From Planosporangium flavigriseum (GTDB lineage Bacteria > Actinomycetota > Actinomycetes > Mycobacteriales > Micromonosporaceae), in NCBI RefSeq assembly GCF_011947225.1, contig NZ_JAATVW010000006.1, positions 186,001 to 250,000 of the forward strand: 64,000 nucleotides of DNA, in the 5' to 3' direction. Below the pieces are notes generated by a model. It was not told where the DNA came from and made no database searches. It saw only the letters and a program-made list of their open reading frames with translations. This document shows, piece after piece, positions 1 to 7,799 of the stretch. The first letter of the stretch is position 1, and every line of letters begins with the position of its first letter. Position numbers and translations under genes: made by a program.

Positions 1-243
1 CCGCAGTGGTCGCAACTGCTCGCCGACGTGACCGGCCTGCCGGTGGAGGTGGTCAACAGCGACGAGGCCGGGGCCCGGGGCGCGGCCGCGCTCGCGGGTA
101 TCGGCCTGGGCTGGTACTCCTCGCTCACCGACGCGGTGGCGGCAACGGTACGGGTCGTACGCCGGCACGATCCCGTCGCCGACCCGGTGCTGGAGGAGCG
201 CTACGAGCGGTATCTCGCGCTCGTGGCGCGGGCTCAGGCCTGA
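1..243 (+). CDS. FGGY-family carbohydrate kinase, C-terminal part (cut by window edge)
   Basis: Only the last 80 residues lie in the window, so the start is not seen. The stretch NSDEAGARGAAALAG followed by a short helical tail ending near RYLALVARAQA is the usual close of FGGY sugar kinases (xylulokinase/ribulokinase class), which phosphorylate a pentose or related sugar with ATP in the cytoplasm. The actual substrate cannot be read from this piece. Its stop codon lies inside the 3' end of the convergent sepF gene (10-nt overlap). A xylose-type ABC operon lies about 40 kb away, but nothing here links the two. Confidence 0.75.
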   Translation, partial: PQWSQLLADVTGLPVEVVNSDEAGARGAAALAGIGLGWYSSLTDAVAATVRVVRRHDPVADPVLEERYERYLALVARAQA

Positions 244-728
244 TCGAAGAAGTCGCCGCCGCTGCTCTTCTGGCCCTCGCCGGTCAGAATGGCCGTGCCG
301 AGCGGTGAGAGCAGGAAGACCCCGCGGGTCAGCCGGTGGATGTTGCCGCGGCGACCGAAGATCAGGCCCGCCGCGAAGTCGACGATGCGCCGCGCGTCCG
401 GGTCATCCAGCCCGGAGAGGTCGATGATGACCGGGACGTCCTGGCGGAAGTACTCGCCGATGATCCGTGCGTCACGGAAGCCGCGGGCGTGGATCGTGGC
501 GATCTGCATGGGCTCGGTTTCCGGCTCCGGGGCGCTGTCCACCGGCACCGGCAGGCGCCGTTCCGCAGCAGCCCGCTCCGCCGCCGCCCGTGCCGCGGCC
601 GCCCGCACCGCCGGGTGCCGCCGGGACCGCACCGGCAGCTCGTCCGCGGTGTAGTCGTCCTCGTCCAGGTCTTCTTCGCTGTCCTCGGCAAGGCCGAGCC
701 AGACACCGGTCTTTCGAAGCGACCCCAT
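234..728 (-). CDS. sepF: Cell division protein SepF
   Basis: SepF anchors FtsZ to the membrane and is a core divisome component in actinobacteria. The N-terminus has the family pattern of a short start (MGSLRKTGVWLGL), then an acidic Asp/Glu linker and an Ala/Arg-rich stretch (about residues 30-60). The C-terminal globular domain follows (about 75-164), with IATIHARGFRDAR, VPVIIDLSGLD and DFAAGLIFG. The ATG at 728 is chosen because it gives the canonical SepF start and has AGAGGA upstream; an in-frame start at 794 would add 22 unconserved residues. The gene stands apart from ftsZ here, with a sugar kinase convergent to it. Confidence 0.9.
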   Translation of the reverse strand: MGSLRKTGVWLGLAEDSEEDLDEDDYTADELPVRSRRHPAVRAAAARAAAERAAAERRLPVPVDSAPEPETEPMQIATIHARGFRDARIIGEYFRQDVPVIIDLSGLDDPDARRIVDFAAGLIFGRRGNIHRLTRGVFLLSPLGTAILTGEGQKSSGGDFFDQA

Positions 729-970
729 GCCCACGTCCTCTCGCTCGTGCGGTGCCAGCCGGGCGCGGCCCGACAGCGGCGTCTTCGATGACAAGCGATG
801 GGCCGGCGGCCTTGACGGTACGCCAACACGCCGCCGCCAGGTGCGACAACGCGCCGGTGCGCGGTGCGACGTTCAATCGACCGGCAGCGCCAGGTTTCGC
901 CCGGACGGGGGCGGGCAGGCCCTCAGTTGGTACCGACCGGACGAGGCGAGAGCGCGGCGAGGTGAGCGAC

Positions 971-1531
971 GTGGGCAACCCGCAGGACCGGGACGCCAGG
1001 AACCAGGACTCCGGGGGCCAGGAGGTCAGGACCCCGGACATCCAGTACCCGGAAACCAAGCTCCCGGACGCCGCGAAGCGGGGCGCCGAGGAGGTGCTGG
1101 ACGAGTACGACCGATACGGACCCGGCTACCTCGACGAGGTCACCGAGCCGCAGGACGAGGCGGGGCAGGCCAGGGCGGCCGCGGAAAGTCAGGACGTGGC
1201 CGACCACCCCATCGATCCGTTCATCTACGAGTCCGGCGGCCCGACGGACACCCGGGGAATGGTGACGACGACCGGCGGCAAGGCCGGCCCGGCCGCCGCT
1301 CACCCGTACCACAACCGGGAGCCCAAGGGGCCGGGCAAGGTGGCCAACCCGACCACCGGTGACGCCACGAGCGGCGGCATGGGAACCCCGGTCGGCGGCC
1401 CGTACAGCGACGCCACGACCGCAGTCAGCGTCGGCGGCACGATCGTCGGGGGCTGCGATGAAGAACCGGACGGCGCCCCGGCCGAGGGCGCCGGTGCGAA
1501 CCGGACCGGCGACGGCAGCTACTCCGCATGA
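971..1531 (+). CDS. Hydrophilic protein of unknown function
   Basis: This is a 186-residue protein without membrane segments or a recognised domain. The first half is acidic and charged (EVRTPDIQYPETK, AEEVLDEYDRYGPGYLDE); the second half is rich in Gly, Thr and Pro (KVANPTTGDATSGGMG), suggesting an extended or disordered tail. The GTG at 971 is preferred because GAGG (959-962) sits 8 nt upstream; the in-frame GTG at 962 is an alternative. The stop overlaps the ATG of the next gene (ATGA), so the two are probably translated together. No function can be assigned. Confidence 0.6.
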   Translation: MGNPQDRDARNQDSGGQEVRTPDIQYPETKLPDAAKRGAEEVLDEYDRYGPGYLDEVTEPQDEAGQARAAAESQDVADHPIDPFIYESGGPTDTRGMVTTTGGKAGPAAAHPYHNREPKGPGKVANPTTGDATSGGMGTPVGGPYSDATTAVSVGGTIVGGCDEEPDGAPAEGAGANRTGDGSYSA

Positions 1532-2109
1532 CGCGGGGGTTCCTGCTGATCGGCCCCGAGTCCAGCGGCACGAAACTGACCGCTGAGCTACTGCGGCGGG
1601 CCGGCTGCCGATCGGTGGGGATCATCGGCGGTGACGACGGCCCGCAACTGCCGGCAGACGACCGGCCCCGGTTGTTACGGCGCAGCTTCCCGCACGGGTT
1701 CGAGTGGTTCACCGTACGGGACCTGGTCGCGCTCCTGGACGCCGAGGGCGTGAAGGCCGAGGGCGTGAAGGCCGAGGACGTCCAGGTCGTGATCACGACC
1801 CGGGACTGGTTCACGATGGTCGACAGCCAACTGAACCGCCGGCTGGCCGCCGACCGCGAGACCGCCTTCGCCAACCTCCGCCGCGCGTACCGCGAGATCT
1901 TCGCCGGGGTCTTCGAGCTGGGCCTGCCGTACCTCGTATCCAGCTACGAGGCGTTGACCGCGCAGCCCCGGTACGCCGAGCGTTTGCTGGACGCGATCGG
2001 CCTGCCGCCCGCCGCGGTCGAGTGTTACGAAGCGAATGCGAAATGGTACGGCGACCAGCCCGCCCGGACCGGCCCACCGCCCGGCGTATGGACCGCGGGG
2101 CAGTACTGA
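1528..2109 (+). CDS. P-loop sulfotransferase-like protein
   Basis: A 193-residue protein opening with FLLIGPESSGTKLTAELL, a P-loop like the PAPS/nucleotide-binding loop of sulfotransferase-family and related small kinase-like proteins. A later LVSSYEALTAQPRYAERLL segment resembles the second half of sulfotransferase folds, where a Ser/Tyr/Glu region precedes the C-terminal helix. The acceptor is unknown, and a different P-loop transferase role cannot be excluded. It starts inside the stop of the preceding gene. Residues 72-84 contain an in-frame duplication (AEGVK twice, then AEDVQ) in what should be a surface linker. Confidence 0.6.
   Translation: MTRGFLLIGPESSGTKLTAELLRRAGCRSVGIIGGDDGPQLPADDRPRLLRRSFPHGFEWFTVRDLVALLDAEGVKAEGVKAEDVQVVITTRDWFTMVDSQLNRRLAADRETAFANLRRAYREIFAGVFELGLPYLVSSYEALTAQPRYAERLLDAIGLPPAAVECYEANAKWYGDQPARTGPPPGVWTAGQY
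1741..1777 (+). repeat. 15-bp tandem repeat in the sulfotransferase-like gene
   Basis: The unit gccgagggcgtgaag occurs twice exactly (1741-1755, 1756-1770), followed by a partial copy. It is in frame and encodes AEGVK twice. It is one of a series of short tandem duplications in this window. Confidence 0.9.
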
Positions 2110-2211
2110 CCGGCCGAAACCCGTTATCGACAACAGTCGACTCACCTGCGCGCGCAAGGCACGCTATCTTTGGTGGTTCGGGCATAAAAAAAGAACGGCG
2201 AGAATGCCGTT

Positions 2212-4698
2212 ATGTCGCCAGAGAATAGCGGACAGGGAGTCAGTTTGTCAAACGCTCGGGCCTTCTGCGCCGACAACCGAGACGTCGACAACCGAGACGT
2301 CGACAACCCGGAGCTCGGTCGGGAGCAGGAGTACGTGTCGATGCTGTACGGCCGGCTCGACGACCTGCGTGCGCAGGCGTCCAATCGGCTGGACGCTTCC
2401 CTGCGGGCAACCGGCGGTACCCCGCAGGCGCGGTCTGAACGCGAGACCACCATCCGCATGTACACCGATCAACTGGCCCACCTCAGCGCGGTGGAGAACG
2501 GCCTGTGCTTCGGCCGGCTCGACTTCGAAGCCGGGGAGCGCCGGTACATCGGCCGTATCGGGGTCTTCGAGGAGAGCGGCGACTACGAGCCGCTGCTGAT
2601 CGACTGGCGAGCGCCCGCGGCCCGCCCGTTCTACCTGGCGACCGCGGCGTCACCGGAGGGGGTCACGCGGCGCCGGCACATCCGGACCAGGAGCCGGACC
2701 GTCGTGGGCCTCGACGACGAGGTGCTCGACCTGACCGCCGTCAAGGCCGGCGCGCACGAGGAGGTGACCGGCGAGGCCGCGCTGCTGGCCGCGCTGGACG
2801 CCCGGCGTACCGGCCGGATGCAGGACATCGTCGAGACCATCCAGGCCGAGCAGGACCGGGTGATCCGCGCCGAGCCGGGCGGGGTCCTCGTCGTGCAGGG
2901 CGGCCCCGGCACCGGCAAGACCGCCGTCGCGCTGCACCGGGTCGCGTACCTGCTCTACACGTACCGGCAGCAGCTGTCCACGCGGGTGGTGCTGGTCGTG
3001 GGGCCGAACGAGACGTTCCTGCGCTACATCTCCCAGGTGCTGCCCTCACTGGCCGAGACCGGCGTGCTGCTCGGCACCGTCGGCGACCTGTACCCCGGGG
3101 TCACCGCCCGGCGCGCCGAGTCGGCCGAGGCCGCCGAGATCAAGGGGCGGCTGGAGATGACCGACGTGCTCGCCGCCGCGATCCGCGACCGGCAGGAGGT
3201 GCCCGACAACGACATCGACATCACGATCGAGGGCGACACTCTCCGGCTGGACCGGGCGATCTGCGAGGACGCGCGGGCCGCGGCACGGAAGTCGGGCAAG
3301 CTGCACAACCTGGCCCGTCCGATCTTCGACACCGAGGTCATCCACGCGTTGTCGCTGCAGCTCGCCGAGAAGATCGGCACCGACCCGTACGCCGACGACC
3401 CGCTCGGTGGCGACGACGCGCCGGGCGACCCACAGGTCCTGTCCGAGGCCGACCTCGCCGAGATCCGCCGGGAACTGCGCGAGGAGCCGGAGCTCAAGGC
3501 CGCGCTGGACTGGATGTGGCCGATCCTCACCCCGCAGAAGCTGCTCCGCGACCTGTACGCCTCCGACGAGCGGCTGGCCACCGCCGCGCCTGCGCTGACC
3601 TCCGACGAGCGGGCCCTGCTGCGGCGCGAGCCGGCCGGCGGGTGGACCCCGGCGGACGTACCGCTGCTGGACGAGGCGGCCGAGCTGCTCGGCGAGGACG
3701 ACCGGCCGATCAACGCCCTCGCGGAGAAGCGGCGCCGGGAGCGGATCGCATACGCCGAGGGCGCACTGGAGATCCTGTCCGGTTCGGCCTCCCTCGACTT
3801 CGAAGACGACGCGGAGTCGGAGATCCTCGCGGCGACCGACCTCCTCGAGGCCGAGCGGCTCGCCGACCGGCACGACGAGGAGTTGCGGCTGACCCCGGCC
3901 GAACGCGCCGCGGCCGACCGCAAGTGGGCCTTCGGGCACGTCGTCGTCGACGAGGCGCAGGAACTGTCACCGATGGCCTGGCGGCTGCTGATGCGGCGGT
4001 GTCCGAACCGGTCGATGACCGTCGTCGGCGACGTCGCCCAGACCGGTGACCTGGGCGGGACAACGTCCTGGGAGCAGGCGCTCGAGCCGTACGTGGACCA
4101 CCGCTGGCGGCTGGAGGAGCTGACGGTCAACTACCGCACGCCGGCCGAGATCATGGCGGTCGGTGGCGGCGTGCTGGCCGGCATCGACCCGTCCCTGCAG
4201 CCGCCGCGCTCGGTGCGGCACAGCGGGGTGGACCCCTGGGGCCTGCGGGTAGAGCCGGCACAGCTCGACGAGTGCCTGGTGGAGGCCGTGCTGCGGGAGG
4301 CCGCCGAGGTGGCCGACGGCAGGATCGGCGTGATCGTTCCCGCCGGGCACGAGTACGAGCTGGGCCGGGTGGTCACCAAGGCCGTGCCCGACGCGGCGAT
4401 CGGCGAGCAGCCGGACCTGGAGCGCCGGGTGGTGGTGCTGACCGTACGCCAGGCCAAGGGGCTGGAGTTCGACTCGGTGATCGTCGTCGAGCCCGCCCGG
4501 ATCGTGGCCGAGTCCACGCGCGGGTACCGCGACCTGTACGTGGCCCTCACCCGGGCGACGCAGCGCCTCGGCGTCCTGCACACCGCGCCGCTGCCGGCCG
4601 GCCTGGATGGGCTACGTCCGCTGACTGACGGGCTACGTCCGCTGACTGACGGGCTACGTCCGCTGACTACCGAGGCGGCGTCACCGGCGAACTTCTGA
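2212..4698 (+). CDS. helR: HelR-type RNA polymerase recycling motor ATPase (HelD family)
   Basis: An SF1 helicase-like ATPase of the HelD/HelR group, which removes stalled RNA polymerase from DNA and in actinobacteria can contribute to rifamycin tolerance (family knowledge). The order of parts fits: an N-terminal coiled-coil region with EQEYVSMLYGRLDDLRAQ, a GRIGVFEESGDYEPLLIDWR segment, Walker A VVQGGPGTGKTAVALHR (about residues 223-240), Walker B VVVDEAQELSP, and C-terminal SF1 motifs VRQAKGLEFDSV and LYVALTRATQRLGVL. The ATG at 2212 is used; a TTG at 2245 preceded by AGGGAG is a credible alternative. Both ends carry short duplications (NRDVD near the N-terminus, GLRPLTD three times at the C-terminus). 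I found no rifamycin-associated element upstream. Confidence 0.85.
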   Translation: MSPENSGQGVSLSNARAFCADNRDVDNRDVDNPELGREQEYVSMLYGRLDDLRAQASNRLDASLRATGGTPQARSERETTIRMYTDQLAHLSAVENGLCFGRLDFEAGERRYIGRIGVFEESGDYEPLLIDWRAPAARPFYLATAASPEGVTRRRHIRTRSRTVVGLDDEVLDLTAVKAGAHEEVTGEAALLAALDARRTGRMQDIVETIQAEQDRVIRAEPGGVLVVQGGPGTGKTAVALHRVAYLLYTYRQQLSTRVVLVVGPNETFLRYISQVLPSLAETGVLLGTVGDLYPGVTARRAESAEAAEIKGRLEMTDVLAAAIRDRQEVPDNDIDITIEGDTLRLDRAICEDARAAARKSGKLHNLARPIFDTEVIHALSLQLAEKIGTDPYADDPLGGDDAPGDPQVLSEADLAEIRRELREEPELKAALDWMWPILTPQKLLRDLYASDERLATAAPALTSDERALLRREPAGGWTPADVPLLDEAAELLGEDDRPINALAEKRRRERIAYAEGALEILSGSASLDFEDDAESEILAATDLLEAERLADRHDEELRLTPAERAAADRKWAFGHVVVDEAQELSPMAWRLLMRRCPNRSMTVVGDVAQTGDLGGTTSWEQALEPYVDHRWRLEELTVNYRTPAEIMAVGGGVLAGIDPSLQPPRSVRHSGVDPWGLRVEPAQLDECLVEAVLREAAEVADGRIGVIVPAGHEYELGRVVTKAVPDAAIGEQPDLERRVVVLTVRQAKGLEFDSVIVVEPARIVAESTRGYRDLYVALTRATQRLGVLHTAPLPAGLDGLRPLTDGLRPLTDGLRPLTTEAASPANF
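2272..2308 (+). repeat. 15-bp tandem repeat near the 5' end of helR
   Basis: The unit gacaaccgagacgtc is present twice exactly (2272-2286, 2287-2301) plus a partial third copy. In frame it gives repeated DNRDV in the variable N-terminal leader, just upstream of the conserved EQEY region. Confidence 0.9.
4609..4668 (+). repeat. 21-bp tandem repeat at the 3' end of helR
   Basis: The unit beginning gggctacgtccgctgact is repeated three times with 21-bp spacing (4609, 4630, 4651). It encodes GLRPLTD-GLRPLTD-GLRPLTT, a C-terminal extension after the last helicase motif. The copies are identical up to the final few bases, which suggests a recent duplication. Confidence 0.95.
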
Positions 4699-4741
4699 GC
4701 GCCGGCAGCACCTCGGCGCCGAGCCGAGCAGGAACAGGTCC

Positions 4742-4793
4742 ACCCGAAGCCCGGTGGCCGCCGGCGTACGCCGGCGGCCACCGGGCTTCGGGT
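4742..4793. terminator. 52-bp perfect palindrome, bidirectional terminator
   Basis: A perfect inverted repeat of 26-bp arms centred near 4767 lies between the convergent helR and SCO5389-family genes. There is no T-run. Its position between two gene ends and its extreme stability fit a GC-rich actinobacterial terminator acting on both strands. Confidence 0.8.
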
Positions 4794-4810
4794 CTCAAGG
4801 ACCATGGGGA

Positions 4811-5203
4811 TCAGCAGTCACGGAGCTCCGGTGACTGGTTGAGCAGCTGGCCACGCGGGGAGATGAAGTCACGGTAGGCCTGCCCGTCCACGGCGGCGGG
4901 GGTGAACGCGGCGACCCGGTGGCAGTTCTGGAACGCCAACTTCACCCCGAAGTGGCGTTCGAGGCCCCCGCGGATCGCGTCGCTGGCGAGCGCCCGCAGC
5001 AGTTGGCCGCGCTCGGCCTCGCTGGGCGGCGGAACGGCGTGGTCGGCGAACTCGCCGCCGTCACGGCGGAGGTCGGAGACCGCCTCGGTGATGACGCGCC
5101 AGGCGTAGGGCAGCGAGTCGCGCACGCAGGCGACGAACTCGGCGTCGTCGACCGGGCCGGCCTCGGCCCGTTCCAGCAGGGCGGTTGGTACGTCGAGGGA
5201 CAT
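4811..5203 (-). CDS. SCO5389 family protein
   Basis: A 130-residue cytoplasmic protein that matches the actinobacterial SCO5389 family along its full length, including RDSLPYAWRVI, DGGEFADHAVPPP, LLRALASDAIRG, AFQNCHRVAAF and the invariant-looking end GQLLNQSPELRDC. Members are small conserved proteins without an established biochemical role. The ATG at 5203 has a GGAAGGAAG ribosome-binding site close upstream. Its 3' end faces helR across a long palindromic terminator. Confidence 0.88.
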   Translation of the reverse strand: MSLDVPTALLERAEAGPVDDAEFVACVRDSLPYAWRVITEAVSDLRRDGGEFADHAVPPPSEAERGQLLRALASDAIRGGLERHFGVKLAFQNCHRVAAFTPAAVDGQAYRDFISPRGQLLNQSPELRDC

Positions 5204-5301
5204 GTCGCTTCCTTCCGCTCAGCGGCCACGTGAGGGCGCCGCGTAGAGGTGATCGATCGACGGAGGTACTTCGACAGCCTGTCAATCGATACGGACGGCG
5301 T

Positions 5302-5319
5302 CTATCTGATTACAGATAG
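5302..5319 (-). terminator. Small hairpin downstream of the DUF1345 remnant
   Basis: CTATCTG-atta-CAGATAG forms a 7-bp stem with a 4-nt loop just past the end of the remnant on the minus strand. It may be the terminator of the once-functional gene. There is no T-run. Confidence 0.4.
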
Positions 5320-5342
5320 CGGGAACGGCCGCGCCCTGGCGG

Positions 5343-5682
5343 CTACTTCGTCAGACCGGCGACCAAGTTGATCGTCAGCGCGACGATGACGGTGCCGAAC
5401 ACGTACGACAGCAGCGCATGCCGAAGCACAACGGCCCGGAAGTCGGAGTTGTTCAACTCGGTGTCGGAGACCTGGAACGTCATGCCGACGGTGAAGGCGA
5501 GGTAGGCGAAGTCGGAGAAGCGAGGTCAGCGCGGAAGTGTCCCAGGCGACCAGCGGTACGAGCGGCCACGGCACCAGCCGCGCCGACAGCACGCCGGCAC
5601 TGATTCCGGCGGCCACCGACGTCGCCACCCGCCGCCGTGCGGAGACGCCATGAACTGGCGTTTCGCCGGTTTCTCGTACCAT
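5343..5682 (-). pseudogene. DUF1345 family membrane protein, internally deleted and frameshifted
   Basis: The first part, from 5682, reads RRRVATSVAAG and PWPLVPLVAWDTSAL, like the first membrane helix of DUF1345 proteins. Near 5521 the frame changes, and a second frame continues with [19 protein letters not shown] and then [17 protein letters not shown], which is the family's C-terminal part, ending at a TAG at 5343. About 110 central residues of a roughly 210-220 residue family protein are missing. So this looks like an internal deletion whose junction is also out of frame. The gene is judged non-functional; in the first frame translation would run past the junction into unrelated sequence. 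Confidence 0.75.
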
Positions 5683-5970
5683 CGTCGCGGTCTCCGCTCA
5701 ATGATCGACGTGCAGCCGAAAACCGCACGTGCTCGATGACCGAGGTCGGCTAAGCGCAGCCCGCATCGGCGGCGACGCAACCGCGTAGAAAACGCGTCAA
5801 GAAACGGTCCGGACGCGTAGAGAACACGTACATGCGCTGGCTGGTCGGTAGTGCCAGCGGTGGAATGGTCTCCATTGTGCTCCGTTCAGTGCTCTGCCAG
5901 GGGTTTCTGGTCGACCGGTTCGGTGAGTTCTCCCGGCAGGGAGGCGCCAAGCGCAGGAAGGAGCGGCGCG
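5683..5970 (+). other. Upstream region of the kdp operon
   Basis: This intergenic stretch separates the DUF1345 remnant from the kdp operon. No ORF is convincing here. It holds candidate KdpE-type direct repeats near 5786-5802 and, at 5955-5963, an AGGAAGGAG ribosome-binding site for the small gene at 5971. Confidence 0.5.
5786..5802 (+). promoter_or_regulatory. Candidate KdpE box (direct repeat)
   Basis: Two A-rich hexamers, TAGAAA and TCAAGA, start 11 bp apart (about one helical turn), as expected for an OmpR-family response regulator dimer. The core GCGTCAAGA (5794-5802) recurs exactly at 15553-15561 upstream of the second kdpD, with a similar upstream hexamer at the same spacing. Assignment to KdpE is inference. 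Confidence 0.4.
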
Positions 5971-6054
5971 GTGTCTGACGTGATCTTCGTGTTGTTGACG
6001 GTGCTCCTATTCGCCGGCCTGGCACTGCTGCTACGCGGGGTGGAGAAGCTGTGA
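5971..6054 (+). CDS. Small single-span membrane peptide preceding kdpF
   Basis: A 27-residue peptide starting at a GTG and reading SDVIFVLLTVLLFAGLALLL then RGVEKL. It is one hydrophobic helix with a positively charged tail, so the tail is predicted to be cytoplasmic. An AGGAAGGAG ribosome-binding site precedes the start. Its TGA overlaps the GTG of kdpF, so the two small peptides are probably made together. It resembles KdpF in size and topology but not in sequence. A likely role is as a second stabilising peptide of the KdpFABC complex, though this is inference. Confidence 0.6.
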   Translation: MSDVIFVLLTVLLFAGLALLLRGVEKL

Positions 6055-6140
6055 ACGCCGAGAACCTGATCGGCCTCGTCCTCGCCGTCGGGCTGCTGGC
6101 GTACCTGGTCGTAGCACTGCTCTTCCCGGAGCGCTTCTAG
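6051..6140 (+). CDS. kdpF: K+-transporting ATPase subunit KdpF
   Basis: A 29-residue one-helix peptide (NAENLIGLVLAVGLLAYLVV then ALLFPERF) with the size, hydrophobic core and FPERF end typical of KdpF, which stabilises the KdpABC potassium pump. It begins with GTG overlapping the previous peptide's stop (GTGA) and ends directly against the ATG of kdpA at 6141. Confidence 0.88.
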   Translation: MNAENLIGLVLAVGLLAYLVVALLFPERF

Positions 6141-7799
6141 ATGAGCACCGCAGGCGCGGGTGCGCTCTTCATCGCCTCTCTCGCGGTCGCCCTCGCCGTG
6201 GCGTACCGGCCGGTCGGCGACTACCTGTACCGCGTGTTCACCTCCCGCCGGCACTGGCGGGTGGAGCGGGTCATCTACCGGCTGGTCGGGGTCAACCCCG
6301 ACGGTGAGCAGACCTGGCGCATGTACGCGCGCGGCGTCCTGGCCTTCTCCGCGGTGTCGGTGCTGGCGCTGTACGCGCTCCAGCGGCTGCAGAACCACCT
6401 GTGGCTCTCGCTCGGACGGCCCGCGGTACGGCCCGACCAGGCCTGGAACACAGCGGCCAGTTTCGTGACCAACACCAACTGGCAGTCTTATTCGGGCGAG
6501 ACCGCAATGGGGCACCTGGTACAGATGGCCGGCTTGGCGGTGCAGAACTTCGCCTCGGCGGCGGTCGGCATCGCGGTCGCGGTGGCGCTGGTACGTGGGT
6601 TCGCGCGTAGCCGGACCACGGAAGTGGGCAACTTCTGGGTCGATCTGGTGCGCACCTGTCTGCGGATCCTGCTGCCGGTCGCCGTGGTCGGGGCGCTGGT
6701 GCTCATCAGCGCAGGCGTGGTGCAGAGCCTGTCGGCCGGGCGCGACGCGCACACCCTGGCCGGCGCGGCGCAGCACATCCCCGGCGGGCCGGTCGCGAGC
6801 CAGGAGATCATCAAGGAGTTCGGTACGAACGGCGGCGGCTTCTACAACGCCAACAGCGCCCATCCGTTCGAGAACCCGACCGGCTGGACCAACTGGATCC
6901 AGGTCTTCCTGCTGCTGGTGATCGCGTTCTCGCTGCCCCGGACGTTCGGCCGGATGGTCGGCGACCGGCGGCAGGGCCTCGCGATCGCGATCATCATGGC
7001 AGTGCTGGCGGTCGGCAGCGTGGTCGCGGTCAACGCCTTCCAACTCGCCCACCAGGGCACCGTGCCACAGGCCGTGGGCGCCGCGACCGAGGGTACGGAG
7101 GTCCGGTTCGGCGTACCGCAGTCGGCGACCTTCGCGGCCGCGACCACGTTGACCTCGACCGGTGCGGTCGACTCGATGCACGACTCGTACACCGCGCTCG
7201 GCGGAGCGGGGCTGACGGCCAACATGATGCTGGGCGAGATAGCGCCCGGCGGGACCGGTTCGGGCCTGTACGGCATCCTCGTCCTCGCCGTGATCACGGT
7301 CTTCGTGGCCGGGCTGATGGTCGGTCGCACCCCGGAGTACCTGAGTAAGAAGCTCAGCGCCCGCGAGATCAAGTTCGCGTCGCTGTACTTCCTGACCACG
7401 CCGGCGCTGGTACTGGTCGGCACCGCGGCCGCGATGTCGCTGACGTCGGCGCGGGCGTCGATGCTCAACGCCGGGCCGCACGGACTGTCCGAGGTGCTCT
7501 ACGCGTACACCTCGGCGGCCAACAACAACGGTTCGGCCTTCGCCGGTCTCAACGCCAACACCACGTGGTACAACACGACGCTCGGCGCGGTCATGCTCCT
7601 CGGCCGGTTCGCGCCCATGGTCTTCGTCCTCGGCCTGGCCGGGTCGCTCGCGGCACAGCGGCCGGTACCGGCGTCGGCCGGCACGCTCAAGACCTACCAG
7701 CCCCTGTTCGTCGGGATGGTGGTCGGCATCGTCCTGATCGCGATCGCGCTGACCTACCTGCCCGCCCTCGCCCTCGGTCCCCTCGCGGAGGGGCTATGA
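6141..7799 (+). CDS. kdpA: K+-transporting ATPase subunit KdpA
   Basis: The potassium-binding, channel-like subunit of the high-affinity KdpFABC pump. The 552-residue length and about ten membrane segments match the family. Selectivity-filter-like segments are visible: [48 protein letters not shown] and [13 protein letters not shown]. It is predicted to sit in the plasma membrane and pass K+ to the P-type ATPase KdpB. The start abuts kdpF and the stop overlaps kdpB (ATGA), so the operon is tightly coupled. Confidence 0.96.
   Translation: MSTAGAGALFIASLAVALAVAYRPVGDYLYRVFTSRRHWRVERVIYRLVGVNPDGEQTWRMYARGVLAFSAVSVLALYALQRLQNHLWLSLGRPAVRPDQAWNTAASFVTNTNWQSYSGETAMGHLVQMAGLAVQNFASAAVGIAVAVALVRGFARSRTTEVGNFWVDLVRTCLRILLPVAVVGALVLISAGVVQSLSAGRDAHTLAGAAQHIPGGPVASQEIIKEFGTNGGGFYNANSAHPFENPTGWTNWIQVFLLLVIAFSLPRTFGRMVGDRRQGLAIAIIMAVLAVGSVVAVNAFQLAHQGTVPQAVGAATEGTEVRFGVPQSATFAAATTLTSTGAVDSMHDSYTALGGAGLTANMMLGEIAPGGTGSGLYGILVLAVITVFVAGLMVGRTPEYLSKKLSAREIKFASLYFLTTPALVLVGTAAAMSLTSARASMLNAGPHGLSEVLYAYTSAANNNGSAFAGLNANTTWYNTTLGAVMLLGRFAPMVFVLGLAGSLAAQRPVPASAGTLKTYQPLFVGMVVGIVLIAIALTYLPALALGPLAEGL

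Noticed and set aside
2110-2211. Possible rifamycin-associated element upstream of helR
   Set aside because: I found no palindrome resembling the published element; only a weak TATCTT near 2166 could be a promoter.
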